NCBI GenBank assembly: GCA_022266195.1
Contig: WHVY01000002.1
Span: 13,469,001-13,533,000 of the forward strand
DNA from: Tetranychus cinnabarinus
Lineage: Eukaryota; Arthropoda; Arachnida; Trombidiformes; Tetranychidae
DNA: 64,000 nt
Direction: 5' to 3'
In this document: positions 8,648 to 18,783 of the stretch, piece after piece
How the letters are laid out: every line of letters starts with the position of its first letter
Numbering within the stretch: the stretch's first letter is position 1
The notes under the pieces: generated by a model
Database searches by the model: none
Seen by the model: only the letters and a program-made list of their open reading frames with translations
Told to the model about the DNA's origin: nothing
Translations under genes and position numbers: made by a program

Positions 8648-9123
8648 CTCCGAAAAGGTAAAACATCTTCCAATAACTCTTTATATAAAATATTTATATC
8701 TTCAATATTTTTCAAACCTGTCATAATAATTTTTCTTGAACGAAATATTATAACTAACGATTTTTCATTAGTTTTTTTCCTCCAATAGATACCAGGAAAA
8801 AGTTCAGGCTCCCAAGAAAAGTTATTAGATCTCAACATAGTATTAAAATCCAACTCAAAGTCGATTTTCCCTTTAGCTGTTATATTCGTGATAACGCATT
8901 TCGTTATTTCATCGACCCCAACTAAGTCTATAACAACCTTTTCCGCTTGAATTGGATCAGTCACTCCCGTAACTACAATTTTTCTACCTTTGAAAACCAA
9001 AATCCTAGTTTTACCTCGACTTAAGATTGCACCACTGAAACGTTTTGGGTTATAAAAGTCATAAATAGTTGGATCAAGAGGATTTTTAGTTATAAAAAGC
9101 AAAGATATGTTCACAATTTCCAT
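8644..9123 (-). CDS. TATA-binding-protein-like transcription factor (Polinton 1)
   Basis: A 159-residue protein built as the two-repeat TBP core. Repeat 1 contains YNPKRFSGAIL...ILVFKGRKIVVTG; repeat 2 contains EPELFPGIYW...VIIFRSRKIIMTG. The phenylalanines that insert into the TATA minor groove in cellular TBP correspond to F29, F44, F109 and F127, all present. The N-terminal extension of eukaryotic TBP is absent, so only the DNA-binding saddle is encoded. Known role of the family: TATA recognition and pre-initiation complex assembly. It is far too diverged from host TBP to be a recent capture. It is divergent from the 9418 gene across a 294-nt promoter region. Very likely regulates element genes (inference). 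Confidence 0.85.
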   Translation of the reverse strand: MEIVNISLLFITKNPLDPTIYDFYNPKRFSGAILSRGKTRILVFKGRKIVVTGVTDPIQAEKVVIDLVGVDEITKCVITNITAKGKIDFELDFNTMLRSNNFSWEPELFPGIYWRKKTNEKSLVIIFRSRKIIMTGLKNIEDINILYKELLEDVLPFRR

Positions 9124-9417
9124 GGTAGTTCTTTGTTTTTTTCTTTTCGCCTTAATATTATTGTGTTTTTATCACTTGTTAATGTCAGCACTAGACTTCG
9201 ATAATACAATATCATTAGCATAAATTATTCAATATAATCTGCTTACTAAGCATGTGTGGGAGCCTTCATATATCTCCCTCACATTATCTCCGCCTCTATT
9301 GGATATAAATTCAGCTGGACATCTAAAGATTTCTTATTATATCTGAAAGTGTCAACCATAACAGTTCATCGATATTCACTACAACAGTGCATCGAATAAA
9401 CAACGAAAAAGTCTAAA
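9124..9417. promoter_or_regulatory. Divergent promoter region between TBP-like gene and 9418 gene
   Basis: A 294-nt non-coding stretch separates two divergently read genes. On the plus strand GATATAAAT at about 9302-9310 is a candidate TATA box for the gene at 9418. AT-rich sequence precedes the TBP-like gene. No exact TATATAAAG is seen here, which differs from the capsid-block genes. Confidence 0.4.
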
Positions 9418-10125
9418 ATGAGTGACAATACTAAACATGCTTATGAATCTGATTCGGATGATGAGGAGAAGGCTGTCAAAAAAACTAAATGTGATTGGAA
9501 TGAAATTTTTACATTGAAAATTTCACCATTTTATGGATTTTATCTATCGGTAACAAATGGAAAACAAGACAAGGACAAGATGATACTTTTTGCTAATCTG
9601 CGAAACAGTTCTAGCAGTTTCGGTGCTACTAAAGGAATTTTACTTGGAATCGATGAAATCCGACATCTCGCACAAAACCTAGATTTGCAAACGGATTTAC
9701 CTCGCTTCAAGAGTACTAATATCAGACTTAAAGGAACTATGTACAATGGAAAATTCGAACTACAACGTACGAAGTCAGGAAACACATTGAAGATAAAAAT
9801 TCCATTTACTGTCTTGTGTGCCCTGAAACGAATTTTACCTGCCCTTCTACATTATATGGAAGTGATTTCTTTGATTGATAAGGAGGATATGTTGCGTGAA
9901 GCAGTGAAAACAACTCTCAAGAAATCTGTCTGGGTTTACATGGAAAAAATTGGAAAGCAAGATCCTGAAAAAGCGTTTGATGTACTTTGCTATTTATGCT
10001 CAATCTTTGATATACCTATACAAGAAAATCCTTACCCATTGGTTGAAAATATCGAGATTGTTCCTGAAACATTGGAAAAGAATTTGAAATTAATTCAAAT
10101 GCTCATTCCTAGAAGATTCGGATGA
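9418..10125 (+). CDS. Uncharacterised nucleic-acid-binding-like protein
   Basis: A 235-residue protein. The N-terminus is acidic with a short basic cluster (SDSDDEEKAVKKTK), a pattern common in nuclear proteins. The body has two alternating beta-strand then helix units (residues about 30-80 and 95-145). The unit around FYGFYLSV...KGILLGIDEIRHLAQNL recalls the layout of PC4/p15-type single-stranded-DNA-binding folds, but no diagnostic motif confirms this. It diverges from the TBP-like gene and converges on the polymerase gene. A poly(A) signal (AATAAA) lies near 10,245. A replication or transcription accessory role is a guess. Confidence 0.5.
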   Translation: MSDNTKHAYESDSDDEEKAVKKTKCDWNEIFTLKISPFYGFYLSVTNGKQDKDKMILFANLRNSSSSFGATKGILLGIDEIRHLAQNLDLQTDLPRFKSTNIRLKGTMYNGKFELQRTKSGNTLKIKIPFTVLCALKRILPALLHYMEVISLIDKEDMLREAVKTTLKKSVWVYMEKIGKQDPEKAFDVLCYLCSIFDIPIQENPYPLVENIEIVPETLEKNLKLIQMLIPRRFG

Positions 10126-10222
10126 AAACCTGACAATTTCTACTTTTTTATCTCAATATATGCGATAAAGTATTTAAACTGGTATTTATTTATTATCATT
10201 AACTTTATTAATATAATAATGC

Positions 10223-10243
10223 ATTATTATTATTATTATTATT
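10223..10243 (+). repeat. (ATT)n microsatellite
   Basis: About seven ATT trinucleotides in the short gap between the convergent 9418 gene and the polymerase gene. Simple repeat, no function implied. Confidence 0.8.
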
Positions 10244-10275
10244 TCAATAAAAATTGTTTTACATAAAATATTATA

Positions 10276-13200
10276 CTAATTTTCATGAGTTGTTTGATAA
10301 TGTCCGAATGCGTGAGTGTTAACGTTGTCGATAGCCCAACGCTTATCATCCAATGGACTTAATGATATTTTTTCAGTTGCGATAGCTTTAATTTTATGGT
10401 TTTTACTTTGTAACCGATGATTCGTGTGTTTATATAACTTTTCATCGTACAAACAATTCAGATAGTCATCTTGGAGTATTTGTGATTTTACTACATGCTT
10501 TTGTACTCCTTTTGCTGTTTTGCGTTCGCTGTTCACAGATCTTATCAAATACATTTTAGATTTGAGGGCTATTATTTCTATGATTGGATCTCCATTTGTT
10601 TCATCTTTCAGGTAGCCTAACTTTTTTTATTCTCTTCACTATGGAGCGAATGATTTTTAGGGTAATCACAAAAATCCATAATATTAGCGAAATATTTAAA
10701 ATCATTGTATAGATTCTCCGTTTTTATATGATAAATAAAACTATCAGTATCAGTGTAAACTAAACTTAAATTGCGTCCGTAATATGCTTTGAAAGTATCG
10801 TAATGTAATTGGTACATATACAATTTAGCAAATTCTAACACAGAGAATCCGACGGCTATTGGTTTGTCCAAAATAACTTTTGATTTCCGTAGTTTAGCAA
10901 TCGCTCGATTCTCATCCAAAATGCAGAATTGATCAAAAAGAGGTTCTCTTGTAGCTTTGAATACAGCTTTTCTATCGGCTAAAAATTTGACTTCACAATG
11001 TTTCCGTTTATTTTCGATGCTTTTACCATAAAGAGAATTTATCATTAATTTCCAAAAGTCTTTTTCAAAAGCATTGTTTGCTTGTTGTCTCTTTTCTGTG
11101 CATAGCATGATGTATGGTTTTAACCATGGCTTCTCTTCAAATTGTAATATTCTGTGGATTTTCTTCAATAATAATCCTTTTGACATGTAATATCGCAGAT
11201 TCCTATAATGTGTAACATATTTAATCTTGTTAAAAAGATTCGGAATAAGTTTAGGAGACATCAGTCTTTTATTCCCACAGCTTTCTAGCTTCTTTACCAA
11301 TTTTGTTTGATAGTCACTCAATTGATTTTCACAAATTGATATTGTTTCTGGTGCAAGGGGATAATCATCATGCCAATCATGTAGTTCTTTTGGGTAATCG
11401 AGATCGACTTCGATAATATAACCATGTTTTGTTTTATCACTTGTAATTTCATTCAGAACACTCTGGTATTCACTTTTTTCAACCCATTTAAAGGATCCAT
11501 ATGGAAGATTTTGAACCAACGAATATCCATACAAGTTGTTGACATCAAGATATGTGATGAATGAATTAGGCTCTTCTTCATTATACTCAGGACAGAGTGG
11601 ATTATTTGCAACAGCGTGTCTTTTCATTGCAGAAGAAATTCCTCCTCTAATACCTTTCTCTATCATTAATACCATATCTATATCATTTATGTGATCAATT
11701 TCTGCTTCTGTAAATTTGATTGCTGCTGCCCAAGTCAAACCAGGAGTCGACCAAAAATGTGTAGGATCTAACCCAAATTCTCTCAAACTCATACTTCTAA
11801 AATTTTCGAAAATTGCTGTTAAAAGGGCAACGTCAAGTTGTAAGTATATATCATGAAAATCTCCAAGGTTTTTACATTCAAAATCTGCCCATATCTGTTG
11901 TAATCTCAAGTAAATCTCTTCTGAAATATTTTTACCTGTTAAAGTTGAGTTGAAAGCATCGATAGGAGGTAAACAATCATCTTCAAATTTATCCCAGGTA
12001 TCTAAATATTCGTAAGGTAAGCTTGCTTTTTCTAATAACAACGAATGATCTCTATTAGGAATTATTTGAGAGAGAAAATATAATTTATCATCTTTTGTAA
12101 GGTTGGCAGCTAAAGAATCCAAACTCGCAGGCAGAAAAGCAAACGAATCAATGAAAGTAAATTGATCCATCGAAAACCCAATATATTTTTCTATAGTTTG
12201 AGGAATAAATGTAATTCTTTTGAACATTTCTTTTTTCAAGGCTGCGATTATTAAATGACCGTCGAAGTTTTTGAGATTATGAAAAACTATAGGTATTTTG
12301 TAGTTCCATTTCCATTTTAAATTACATTCTTGATGAGCTGCACCTCGAAATTCTCCTGAAAGATGATCATGATCACGTACTTTTATGTCATCATCAGTAA
12401 AGCTTTGCTTACAGATATGACATTGTCGTGAAAGAAAAAAAATTGTTTCTTGTTCGTTGTTCATTGATAGAGGTTTTTCAGATTTCCAATAAAGTTCATT
12501 GAGATGGAATTTCGCTGTTATTATTGATTGAATAAAGCGGGTCGCAGCATCTTGTCCTCTGTAAAATAATTTATCTATAACTTGTCCTTTCCAATCAACT
12601 ATTACTAACCCAAATGAACAGATATTATGTTCTTGATATTCAAATGAAGTATTGGTAATATGTTTATCAACTTTAGATGCAAGCGTTTCGAAGTCAGCAT
12701 AGATGACAAAAGGTTGTTTAAACATCTTTTCATATGACTCGAATTTGATTTTGCGACCCTCTTCTGGTAAGATAACTTTTTGTGGGGATTTCGTTGCACA
12801 GTAAGGTTCATGTAATCTCAATTGTTTAACACCGTTGAATCCTGATAAACAACGCAAACATCGTTTCAGTTGGTAACCTGATCTATTCAACAATCGGTTA
12901 AAATTTTTGATGAAGAAATAATGATCTTCATAGAGCAACAGGTTAACATGCTTTTGTTTGATTTGGTCATTTATTTGTAATGGTATGATAGTCTTCTTAT
13001 TTATAGCTAATGAGTATATATTTACCGATACATTGTTTTTATTTTCAAATTGGCGAATAGCATTTAATGGAACATATCCACGAACCATGCTGAAATCATA
13101 ATCACCGATATGTTCTGCATAAACATTTTTCCTTGATCCATTCTTTGACTTCGTGTGTAAAGCTGCAAGTATGCTATACATGAAACAATCTGTATTTGTA

Positions 13201-13838
13201 TTTATGTTTAAGATTGCTTTTTTGTTTGTAATTCTTGTTGGTAGTTTACAATGCAAACATCCTCCATGATGTGGTTCAAATTTCGCAATCCTGATCTCCA
13301 ATGCTTTTATGGATTTCATTGTCCATCCGCTTCCTTCATTAGTGAGCTGATCAATCCATGCATCTAATTCTTCTTTTGTTTCAAGAAGTGATGGATCTAT
13401 AGCTTCAGGTGAGCAAAGTTTTTTCATTGCTGAGAAAATGTAGATTATTTTATTATCTTTTCCACTAGAATCAATAGCAGGTCTTTCTACATCAACCCAA
13501 CACCCAATACGGTATTTGCAGCAATTGAGTTCTAGTAGAAGTGAGTTGAATAAGGATTTGAAATTCGCATTTTCGGATGTGTAAAGAGATTGAATATCTA
13601 AAAATGATATATCAGGTAAATAATAAACAGCCAATATTCCATCGAAGGCACTTTTAATCAATTTAAATCTATCATGTTGTACTAGTTGAGGAATAGGTTC
13701 TTCTGCACATTCTTTTATATGTTTTTGAAAATTACTCAATACTTTATATCTTGTAGAACATTTATCACACTTATATGTCACGTTACATTTATGTTCTTTA
13801 TCAATGATATCAATTCCACAATACTTGCAGAGAGTCAT
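10276..13838 (-). CDS. POLB: Protein-primed DNA polymerase B, frameshifted near its C-terminus
   Basis: About 1,185 residues in two frames: 13838-10617 (1,073 residues) then a C-terminal piece ending at 10,276, joined by a -1 shift in a seven-A run near 10,620. N-terminal C2H2-like fingers (C4..C7, C24..C27..H40) are followed by another finger (about 327-347), exonuclease ExoI DFE (382-384), an HNH/endonuclease-VII-like insert (C473-C506 with RDHDHLSGEFRG), ExoII HNLKNFDGH (520-528), palm motif A YLDVNNLYG (763-771), motif B KLMINSLYG (930-938) and motif C YTDTDS (1028-1033). The C-terminal piece has the GVQKHVV and DDKRW...GH block. It replicates the element from a protein primer. A TATAAATA box lies 32 nt upstream of the ATG. 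Confidence 0.9.
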
Positions 13839-13869
13839 TTTTGAAATGAAATTTGTTTCAATTTGATTC

Positions 13870-13877
13870 TATTTATA
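13870..13877 (-). promoter_or_regulatory. TATAAATA box of the polymerase gene
   Basis: On the minus strand TATAAATA is 32 nt before the polymerase ATG (13838). It differs from the TATATAAAG type seen before most structural genes and could mark an early class, which is inference. Confidence 0.5.
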
Positions 13878-14828
13878 TTAAATTGTATTAACACGGTCGT
13901 TGAACCTATCCACGCCTTCATCCATAATCAAGGACCCTTCTTTGAACCACCACCGTGTAATAGGTTGTGGTGTCATTTCATAATTTAAACATGTCATAGT
14001 TTGTGACATCTTCTGCATGTAAACTCCTTGTGTTAAGTATTTAATATATTCCGGATAAAAAATCATTTTTTGACCATCAATCTCAAAGTTGAGATTTCCT
14101 GAATCTTCCTTTGTAATTTGGATAGATTTTTTGCTTGGTAATATTGTGAAGAATTTTGATTCATCTCTCAAATATTCAGTAAAGAAATCTCTTATTGCTA
14201 AAAAATCTATAGTGTTGAAATACATCGTACCACTATATCTAGAATTGTTCTTAGCAGATAATGTAAGCATTATTTTTGCAAACCACCGATTTGAATTCTG
14301 TGATGTAGATGCTTCAATCGAAAGATGATACGTATCTGTGTTCGTCAAATGAAATGTTGAAATAGGAAATGTATACGTTTCACTGTCATCATCATTGATA
14401 ATATCTTGATTATCTTTCCAAGAAAGGATATTATTTTCATGAATACCCTCAAAAGGAAAGTTACATTTACGTAGAACCTTAGCAAATTTATCTTTGAAAG
14501 AGCTTTCACGAATAATCGATAGTAAGTCACTAGGCCATGAGAAGTGTGCGTTACGATACCTAATGTCCAGAGTTCCACTTTTCGTAAGTACATATGTAAA
14601 TTCTTTATGATTATATTTTATTTCAGTTTCAGTTTTCAACTTTTTCCTTATTTCATTAAATAATTTGAAAGGAATCTTAGATGTCATTTCAACACCTTCA
14701 ACGCTGTAAATTATCTGGATGTAAAATTTCCAAAACTTAGCACTTGTTAATTTTCCTTGCAAATATATGATATAGTGAACACCTTTAACCGATTCGGTAT
14801 GTTCAGCTAGGTTAAGTGTATTACTCAT
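13878..14828 (-). CDS. Uncharacterised Polinton 1 protein with internal duplication
   Basis: A 316-residue protein starting MSNTLNLAEH (ATG at 14828; the longer frame upstream begins with GTG and is not preferred). Two parts, roughly residues 20-125 and 165-290, share the same order of aromatic beta strands, an amphipathic helix, two strands and a second helix (WKFYIQIIY...FNEIRKKL / WFAKIMLTL...FLAIRDFF). This suggests an ancient internal repeat. It lies immediately upstream of and codirectional with DNA polymerase, so a replication accessory such as a single-stranded-DNA-binding protein is plausible but unproven. A TATATAAAG box lies 97 nt upstream. Confidence 0.5.
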   Translation of the reverse strand: MSNTLNLAEHTESVKGVHYIIYLQGKLTSAKFWKFYIQIIYSVEGVEMTSKIPFKLFNEIRKKLKTETEIKYNHKEFTYVLTKSGTLDIRYRNAHFSWPSDLLSIIRESSFKDKFAKVLRKCNFPFEGIHENNILSWKDNQDIINDDDSETYTFPISTFHLTNTDTYHLSIEASTSQNSNRWFAKIMLTLSAKNNSRYSGTMYFNTIDFLAIRDFFTEYLRDESKFFTILPSKKSIQITKEDSGNLNFEIDGQKMIFYPEYIKYLTQGVYMQKMSQTMTCLNYEMTPQPITRWWFKEGSLIMDEGVDRFNDRVNTI

Positions 14829-14925
14829 TTTAATTTTGATTAACTTAATTAAGACTTTTTGATAAACTCGATTAAGACTTTTCACAATTTTTGAATAAAG
14901 ATATAAATTGGATAGAAAGTACGTG

Positions 14926-14934
14926 CTTTATATA
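14926..14934 (-). promoter_or_regulatory. TATATAAAG box upstream of the 316-residue gene
   Basis: The minus-strand TATATAAAG lies about 97 nt before the ATG at 14828, farther than the 27-50 nt typical of the other boxes in the two elements. Confidence 0.5.
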
Positions 14935-14995
14935 GATTTTGAAATAATTTGCTAAGTTTAATGTTTAATATTTTCAAATTCAGCGCTTAATTTCT

Positions 14996-15111
14996 CAGTA
15001 GTAACCAATTTATTCTTTAAAGTAACCAATTCAATAACCGGTTTCGCGATTGAGCCAGTAATTGGTTATTTATACTACTGTTGATTTTGAAGTCATCATT
15101 GAAGTCATCAT
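14996..15111. repeat. Inverted and direct repeats at the right edge of Polinton 1
   Basis: CAGTAGTAACCAATT at 14996-15010 is mirrored by the reverse complement of AATTGGTTA...TACTACTG at 15060-15080. A third AGTAACCAATT lies at 15021-15031. TGAAGTCATCAT is tandemly repeated at 15088-15111. The cluster sits where the Polinton genes end and may be part of the element terminus. No matching left terminus was found in the window. Confidence 0.45.
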
Positions 15112-18100
15112 TATTGCAATGAAGTCACAGATGAACAAAACTAAATATCAAAATTTCACCCTTTCTTTAACCCATTGGCCGAGGCTTTATGATGTACTTT
15201 TATCGGCCAATGAATGACATTATATTTATGGTTTAAATGATAAAAGTGTATCGATAACTATTTGATTTAATATGATTATTTCGGTGTTGAAGCTGTAACT
15301 TTCATGTCAAGGTTCAACGCAGGCTGGACAATGATAAATGATAACAGGAGTGAATAGTCAAACCAATTTTTGTCTTGACTGAAGAGTTGAATGAGAAAGG
15401 AATTGATTTTCTTGTTCATCCAGTTAATGATTCAATGACATTGCCTTTGGTTAAATGATTATCTTATTGTAAACCAGACTTGATTAGTGCGCTTACAAAG
15501 TGCATGATCTCAAGCAATTATTTAAACATTTTGTGATATAATAATGGTCCTAGCTACCGTTTTAAACCTATTAATTCATTAAATTTAATTAAATAGTAAC
15601 AAAAACAAACAAAACAGATTAGGGATCAAATTTGGTTGTAGTAAATCAATCTATCAAGATCAATACTCAAGGTCTACCCATTAACGATTAATAAATCAAA
15701 AGTGAAATTAATAAGTGAGCGAAACTTGTAAACCTCTTTAAACTGGCAGCTTTATGAGAAACACTTTTTTTTTATTGAATCCTTGACCATTAGACACAAT
15801 TTGTTAATTAATTTACAATTTGATGCTAAAATAAGGTAAAATTCAGCTAATTCAACTTTAACATTTGAAAATAACATTGAAAAGAAGAGACCAAAATGAT
15901 GGGCTGATGACCATGATTCCACATGGACATTTGTCAATGTTGAATAGGAATGTATCAATGAATCTTTAACATTTCAATATTTATCTGGATCCAGAATCTA
16001 ACCTTGCCCTTCCCTCTGATGTATGTGGACAATAGCCTTGAGTTGGTGACAGCGGAAGGATTTTTGTGGCAAAACATCTTCAAAATTGCAATGGAATCCA
16101 AATTAAATTAATTTTATCGTTGAATCCATCTTTTGCCATGGCTTGGGATTATCATTTAACCATTTTTGAAAGTATCTTCTTGATGGACATCTTGATCTTT
16201 CCAAATTGGACTCCATTGGCTGAACAGAAATTTTCAACTGATTAGGACTCTCTCTTAGTGACCTAGGTCTGTGTAAATATGAGTAATTAATACTAATGTA
16301 TAAGCAATTATAAAGGACATCAGCTTTCAGACTTTTATATATTATGGCTGGTAGCCTCAGGGATACAGATATCTGTATTTGAAGTCATTGGCTTCATTTA
16401 TGATGAGATCATCATCAGTCTTGAGTTTACATTGTTCAATACCATGGACGTTGGACTTAACCAGAAAAACAATTGAAATCGGCATTGGACTTCGCTGTGA
16501 CTTTCGCTGAAGCTATAATGAAATGAAAGAAAACAAAAAACGATTAGAAATAAAACATTGATGGGGTTGCTTTCATTGTATAGTTAATGTTGATACTTTC
16601 TAACTTTTAACTCATTTTTTTACTTCTGACAATCATCCAGTAATTAAGATGAATTACTCTAATCATATAATCGAATTCAAATGAGAAATAAATTAAGTCT
16701 CATCAAGCGACGATTGCAGATCAAATTATGTCAAGGTCGACGGAGAACTCTTTTTCAACTGTTAATACGGTTGACTTTGCACGCAATAATTATAGTATTG
16801 TAGTGATTATAACAAGTATAATAGTAAGAATCAGTTGATTCATGAATTAACGATAATAGCAATTATCGTGTCATAATAGTCAACTAACATTTGTATTTAA
16901 ATATTTACCTTGCAGCTATTTTAGTCTTGCTATCCTTCATTCACCATTAAAAATCGATCAATTCCAAGCAACACACGTATTTTCACCAACATAGACGAAA
17001 TCTTCAAGAAATTAACTTGCCATCAGAGGACATTGTAATTATTTAAATCGAAAGGCACCAGCCGATGGGACTTTTTGATTAATTTCATCCAATATCAATT
17101 TGCAATCCAAGTTGAGGTTGAATTTTTGGTTGCCATCAAGACATCGTATGATCTGAATTTTAGCTTTATTGGAAGTCAGCTGGAATAGGAATCATGATTG
17201 ATCGTTGAAATCACTTCTGGAAAAAATAAAATTGAAAAAATAAATTTTAATCATAGATTTTGATAATCAGATTTATATTTACTGTTACAGGAATAAAAGA
17301 AGCGTTGAATCACCTTGCCAAAACCATACTAACCTATTGTAAACAGAACAAGAAAAGACACGAAATGAGCTGAGATTTACTACAAAGTATAAATAAAAAT
17401 TTAAATTTAGTAACTATACACAAAAGTATATTAACCTTGGTAAATTATTGATAGATGATAAATAATTAACATTAACATTGATAAAATCTTTCAAAATCTC
17501 GCCAAAATAAAAACAATGGCAAGGAAAACAAATAAAGTTGTTGAGACCCGCTAACTTTGAAAAGTTAAAAATAGCAACTGAAACATCCAACGATTAATCG
17601 ATCAGGTTTAATGTTAAATAAAAGCCGAAAAAAAATTTAACCACGAATAATAAATCATAATTTCAATATGAACACCATCGAACTAACTTTAGCAACCGAA
17701 GATCGAGTCAACAAGAGCTTCGACCTTTAATGACTTTTCAATGGAAGTAGACAAACAATAAAGATTTAAATTTTACTTACTAATCATCATGATCTCATTG
17801 TTTTGATCACCAATAGTCAAAAGAATCCCCAGCTTTTTTGTTTTGAACAATTTTCTAATTCAATTTGATTGAATGTAACTTCAATGGTAATCTACTAATT
17901 TCAATACAAAAATACAATCATGATCGATTCTGGTGATAGAAAAAAAAGAAAACTTGTTTTTTCCGTAATTCCTGTGTAAATATTTTTCATTTATTTATTG
18001 ACCAATCAAGAATGGCTGAGATGAAAATAAATAAAAATAGTGAAAACAACATGAATAACAAAAAAAGTGAGAAAGTTGCTTGACCAGAAAATGTAAAAGA

Positions 18101-18783
18101 TAAACGATATAAAATGAATTTGGACTCTCAACCTAGACCTTGAATTTCGTGCTAAATTAGTGTAAATTTGGCTTTTCAATGAAGTGATTAAGAGTGAGAA
18201 TCAGGAAAATGAAACAGAAGGGAGACAGAGAGAAAGGGAGATTATTTTTTCTGTCTAACCTTTTTCTTTCGATTGATTAAGGAAAATGTCAAAAGAAACT
18301 GTGTTAGGTACATCGCTTTCTCTGGCTTTTTCATCATCATTAGTATCTTTCTTTTTTTAACTCCCTTTCTCTTCTTCTTAAATCTACTTTTTGTCTTTGT
18401 GTTCATGATGATGTATAAACTTTACCTCCCTCCGAAAGATCTGAGCGTCATCCTGGTAGAATCAAAGGAAGCTCTGTTTCTTTGCAATCGGATGGATGGT
18501 TTTGTTATTTTCATGATAAAGAGGTTGTGGTCAAACATCAAACTCCTTCCTCCTCCTTCTTATATGTTTTCAATATAAATATAACTTCACCATTGGAAAC
18601 AAATTAATTTAATTTCAACTGTAAGTTACAAATAGATAAGAAAAGTGTTTACTAACCGTTCATTTTTAAGTAACAGACAATAGAAATCAAAGTTTAACCC
18701 TTGTGTCATCTCCTTTGTTTCACTCTTCTTCCATTGTTTATCGTGTTTTCTCGTCGTCTCAGGATCACTGTTTTTGTTTCAAA
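15112..18783. other. Intergenic host DNA, no gene supported
   Basis: About 3.7 kb of AT-rich sequence. Short open frames exist (for example 18273-18578 with a hydrophobic run) but none has a convincing start context, splice partners or recognisable motif. No RNA gene or repeat array was identified by eye. Confidence 0.5.

Larger units (their letters stand above)
1..15080 (-). mobile_element. Polinton/Maverick element 1 (partial; left end not in window or not resolved)
   Basis: The segment holds the Polinton hallmark set: protein-primed family B DNA polymerase, FtsK/HerA-type packaging ATPase, retroviral-like DDE integrase, adenain-like protease, penton-like and major capsid proteins. Most genes read leftward; two genes at 108-1187 read rightward and converge on the protease, and one at 9418 diverges from the TBP-like gene. 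The genes are intronless and tightly packed, unlike the spliced host genes further right. The right boundary is placed near 15.0-15.1 kb, where coding density ends and short inverted and direct repeats appear. No terminal inverted repeat pair could be verified. At least five genes bear frameshifts, so this copy looks defective unless these are assembly errors. Confidence 0.9.

Noticed and set aside
10600..10640. Programmed -1 frameshift in the polymerase at the A7 run.
   Set aside because: The zero-frame codons do not fit an X XXY YYZ slippery heptamer, and similar -1 changes occur in four other places without runs; decay or indel error is simpler.
1..15000. Dense intronless genes could suggest a bacterial or free viral contig.
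   Set aside because: The block continues without break into DNA with spliced animal genes (RpS7, HSDL2), and the gene set is that of Polinton elements.
18273..18578. 101-codon hydrophobic open frame.
   Set aside because: Low-complexity Phe/Leu-rich sequence, no splice partners, no motif, weak start; likely chance.
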